A stretch of DNA of 64,000 nucleotides from Spironucleus salmonicida (taxonomy: Eukaryota; Fornicata; Diplomonadida; Hexamitidae), in contig CM035318.1 in the NCBI GenBank assembly GCA_000497125.2, positions 1,484,001-1,548,000 of the forward strand, in the 5' to 3' direction. Position 1 is the first letter of the stretch. Every line of letters begins with the position of its first letter. Under the pieces are notes generated by a model. That model did not search any database, was not told where the DNA came from, and worked only from the letters and a program-made list of their open reading frames with translations. The position numbers and the translations under genes are program-made. This document shows, one piece after another, positions 61,221 through 64,000 of this stretch.

Positions 61221-64000
61221 TCATTATATATCTGGTATAATTTTGTTAATTTTATGATTAACAAACGGTAAGCCATTATACTAAAGAAGTTGAAATTAGC
61301 TTGATATAGGTTCAAGATATATATTTTATTTTGGATTTTTATATAACGCTAACAAACTATTCTTGATTTCTGGATTCGTAATAATAAGATTAAATTTCGC
61401 GATTTGTAATAATATTTACTTCTCAATATCAATTTCATTATTGATAATTAAATGGTGTGTTTAATATTGTAATCTATCATTAACTATTATACCTCTTTAT
61501 ATAATTTTAAAATTTTATTAGGAAAAAATTTCTAGACGAAAAATAGTTTTTTAATCAAGTGGGTATCCACGTAATTATGAAATAAGAGTATTTGGTGTTT
61601 ATTCACTATTTATAGTATTAATATAAAATCCATTAACTGCTTCTACTGCTAGTATGAGATAATTTTTTTAACTAAACATTGTATCTAACACATTGATTAA
61701 ATGTATAAGTTGTATTTAAACATATTTCATTAAGTCTGAAATATTAATTTAACCTATACCTTACTAAAACCAACAGATTAAGTCTACAAGTGGAAATCCA
61801 AAAACAGAAACAATTGTTCTAACTGGTCTTAATTACTATAATAGTTTTTTATCAATAATTGGTATTCGATAATAAATTAATATGTCTTTATATCGGTCTT
61901 CAACTTCTTTAGTTTTAATTATTTGATCCATATTTTTTGGTTAAAAAATTTAAAGAAAAGAATGATTCGTTTACACTGATAATTAGCTTATAGATTAACG
62001 CGAATAATTAATTATATTTTAAATAGAATCTTCTAAAATAGAATCTGATAAAGTTTAAATAGAATTTATATATTGCTTACCATCAATTCTCATATTTGAA
62101 TAAAGGAGAATATCTTTATAAGGTAAGAATATCTGATAAGTATTAAAAACATCTAAACTATCCAAATATACAATTAACAATTATGATAGCGATTAAAAGC
62201 TATCAGTTTTTCTAACTTTAATATTAAATATAGGTAATTTTACTTAAGATTACTTGATAAAATATTATTAACGTTGTGATATTTACTAATCACCTAAAGA
62301 AGAATACAAAGACCTAAGTGATTTTCTTTACAATTTTAACTAAAGGTTAAAATCTGTTAAAGGAGCAAATGTTAAATTAACATACAGTTACTCTAAATTA
62401 TTAAGCTATGTTATGCTATTAACATAATGAATATAATTTATTTCATATTAGGTTACAATATTTACTTCTTAAACACTATCAAGATCTTACTTTGACTCTG
62501 CAACTATAATCTACTAGTGATAAGAACTAATTTCATTATATGGCTTTAATTTTCCATCATAATAGAAATAAAAATTCATTTAGCACTATTTTTTATTATT
62601 AAAAAATTAAATAAACTAATATGAACTATTAAAAAATCCTACATATTTAATAAGATCATTGTTGCTCATTCCAGGTTAAAATATCCTAAAAATATTATCT
62701 GAGCAATTTTCAGTCATAATAATTGTTATTTCTTATCCCTAGTTAATTAAACTAATTGGGTAATGTCTGCTGAATAATGATGGAACTTGAAATATTTGTT
62801 AATTATTTATTACAATGATAAAAGTTTTCTATTCGAGAGAAGTATTCAAAGACTATTACTTATTGATAGTAATATAAGTTCCTGGGTATTTGATAATATT
62901 ACAAAAATTTATAGACTCATCTTACAAAATATGTATTCGTAACATATTATTTTTATTTGACATCTTTAATTACTCCTTTATCTTATTTATATTATTATAA
63001 TTTAAATTTGTACACTATTTAGTGTTAATTGATTGATTTTAATATAAAAACAATACTGGAGTTTCTAATTTTTAATTCCCTAATAGTAAAATGTTTTATT
63101 CATCAATTAACTTTACTATATTGTCATTAATCAAATGCCATTATTTACTACTTTAAATATAAACTTAATAATGACCACTTGTAGCAGTACCAATATGAGT
63201 TATTATTGCCATTAAATTATAATTACAATTATTTATTTTCATTTCCATATCAAAGATTAAGCAATCATTATTTTTGTACATTTGCTATTAATCTATATTA
63301 TAATAAGCTCTTTGTGGTGTTATCATTAAAAGTTCATTTGTTTTAACATAATCATGTTCTTTTATTAATGATTATACTGCTTATTATAAACTCTATGTCG
63401 GGTTTATATTAGTTCGCATAAAATTATCAATATCATCAGAACAATTATTTTTAACAAACTATATCTAAAATTATAATAATTCGAGGTTATCTAATTAATG
63501 AAATACGTATCCCATTAGTAAATAGAAAAACTCTGTTATATCTTGCTATTATCCATCTAATTATAATTGGCTAATAATTTAACTTGTGTTAATTTTAAAA
63601 TTTTAATTAATTTACTAAAGTTCCAAATATTCTGTATATTGGAGATATATTTACAATAATAACTCCGATGTTTTATTTTTTTATTCAAAAAAAATATGAA
63701 ACTCGTCAAAGTTAAATAATAATTATAAAATACAATTGAAGTAACAAAAATTAGACTTATTATAAAGACCTACTGGGACTTTTTAGCAATAAAATGGTTG
63801 TAATTAAAACTAGATAAGTTTTTGCTGCTTAAATAATAATTAAACATTTGATGCTAAGATAGCTTGCTTTTAATGGGCATAAATTTTCCTAACAAGATGT
63901 TCTTCCTAAAAATCTACCGAAAATTAAGAAATTTGAAAATAATTTATTTACAAACTAAGCGGAATAAAACTAATATAAATTTACTAATTTATAATAAGAA
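61221..64000 (-). CDS. Ubiquitin-specific protease (USP/UBP), 5' end beyond the window
   Basis: The open frame enters from the right edge and ends at TGA 61221-61223, giving at least 926 codons. The catalytic Cys box reads VGLYNKSNFCYFNCILQLL (Cys at 63744-63746), matching GLxNxGNTCYMNxxLQ, with Ser for the usual Gly and Phe for Thr. DITEFFYLLM matches the D.QEF..LL element. The His box is IITHIGTATSGHYQVYI with WHLINDNIV (His at 63171-63173). All point to a peptidase C19 enzyme that removes ubiquitin. The ~580 residues after the catalytic domain are unassigned; Met at 62963 is internal. The catalytic domain is compact, without the usual Cys pairs of a zinc ribbon that I can see. Confidence 0.85.

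Noticed and set aside
20891-64000. tRNA genes or CRISPR arrays in the AT-rich part
   Set aside because: I saw no convincing tRNA B-box/cloverleaf and no regularly spaced repeats. Simple AT runs explain the apparent repetition.

Overview
The window is eukaryotic nuclear DNA from a protist in which TAA and TAG are sense codons, best read as Gln, and TGA is the only stop. Every gene outside the histone array is full of in-frame TAA/TAG and ends in TGA. Recognisable families (uS5, BBS4, gamma-COP, POP4, PP2C, USP, [FeFe]-hydrogenase, Myb, Pol5, dynein heavy chain, CCDC42/CFAP73) read through only with that code. The genes look intronless, the sequence outside the array is very AT-rich, several gene ends nearly touch, there is an [FeFe]-hydrogenase, and many stop codons sit inside an AGTGA(A/T) motif like the Giardia poly(A) signal. 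A hexamitid diplomonad (Hexamita/Spironucleus/Trepomonas type) is my best guess. An oxymonad such as Streblomastix or an anaerobic ciliate is the alternative. This is inference.

Region 1 (1-20725) is a head-to-tail array of a 1585-bp unit, much richer in GC than the rest, each unit carrying one histone H4 gene on the + strand. Eight H4 loci are visible: six intact, and two interrupted by a non-LTR retrotransposon of about 3.64 kb at exactly the same place, after H4 codon 13. The element looks like an R2-clade LINE with a restriction-like endonuclease: N-terminal zinc fingers, reverse transcriptase with YADD, a gag-knuckle-like CCHC and a C-terminal PD...D endonuclease, then a hairpin and poly(A). 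Its reading frame is open and in frame with the H4 start codon in both copies, giving one 1186-residue product that begins with the H4 tail [13 protein letters not shown]. It has about 32 in-frame TAA/TAG codons and no TGA until the end. A histone-H4-targeted R2-like element that borrows the H4 start codon, and presumably the H4 promoter, is the most exciting thing in the window. Each unit also carries a minus-strand relic of the H4 tail that stops matching at the same codon, and a pair of sub-repeats with a 9-bp-stem palindrome. The ninth unit is truncated and diverged and marks the array edge.

Region 2 (20726-64000) is AT-rich single-copy sequence. In order: a 77-residue putative gene (+), uS5/RPS2 (-), BBS4 (+), a two-repeat Myb protein (+), an [FeFe]-hydrogenase-like protein (-), an unrecognised helical/coiled-coil protein (+), a Pol5/MYBBP1A-like nucleolar protein (+), a coiled-coil protein (+), a 5059-residue dynein-heavy-chain-like protein without visible Walker A motifs (+), gamma-COP (+), a CCDC42/CFAP73-like flagellar coiled coil (+), an LRR-PP2C phosphatase with a myristoylation signal (+), a 1471-residue protein with Trp-centred Sfi1-like segments (-), a small coiled coil (+), POP4/Rpp29 (-) and a 5'-incomplete ubiquitin-specific protease (-). 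BBS4, the dynein-like protein and the CCDC42-like protein point to a flagellated cell. No operon-like logic links the others.
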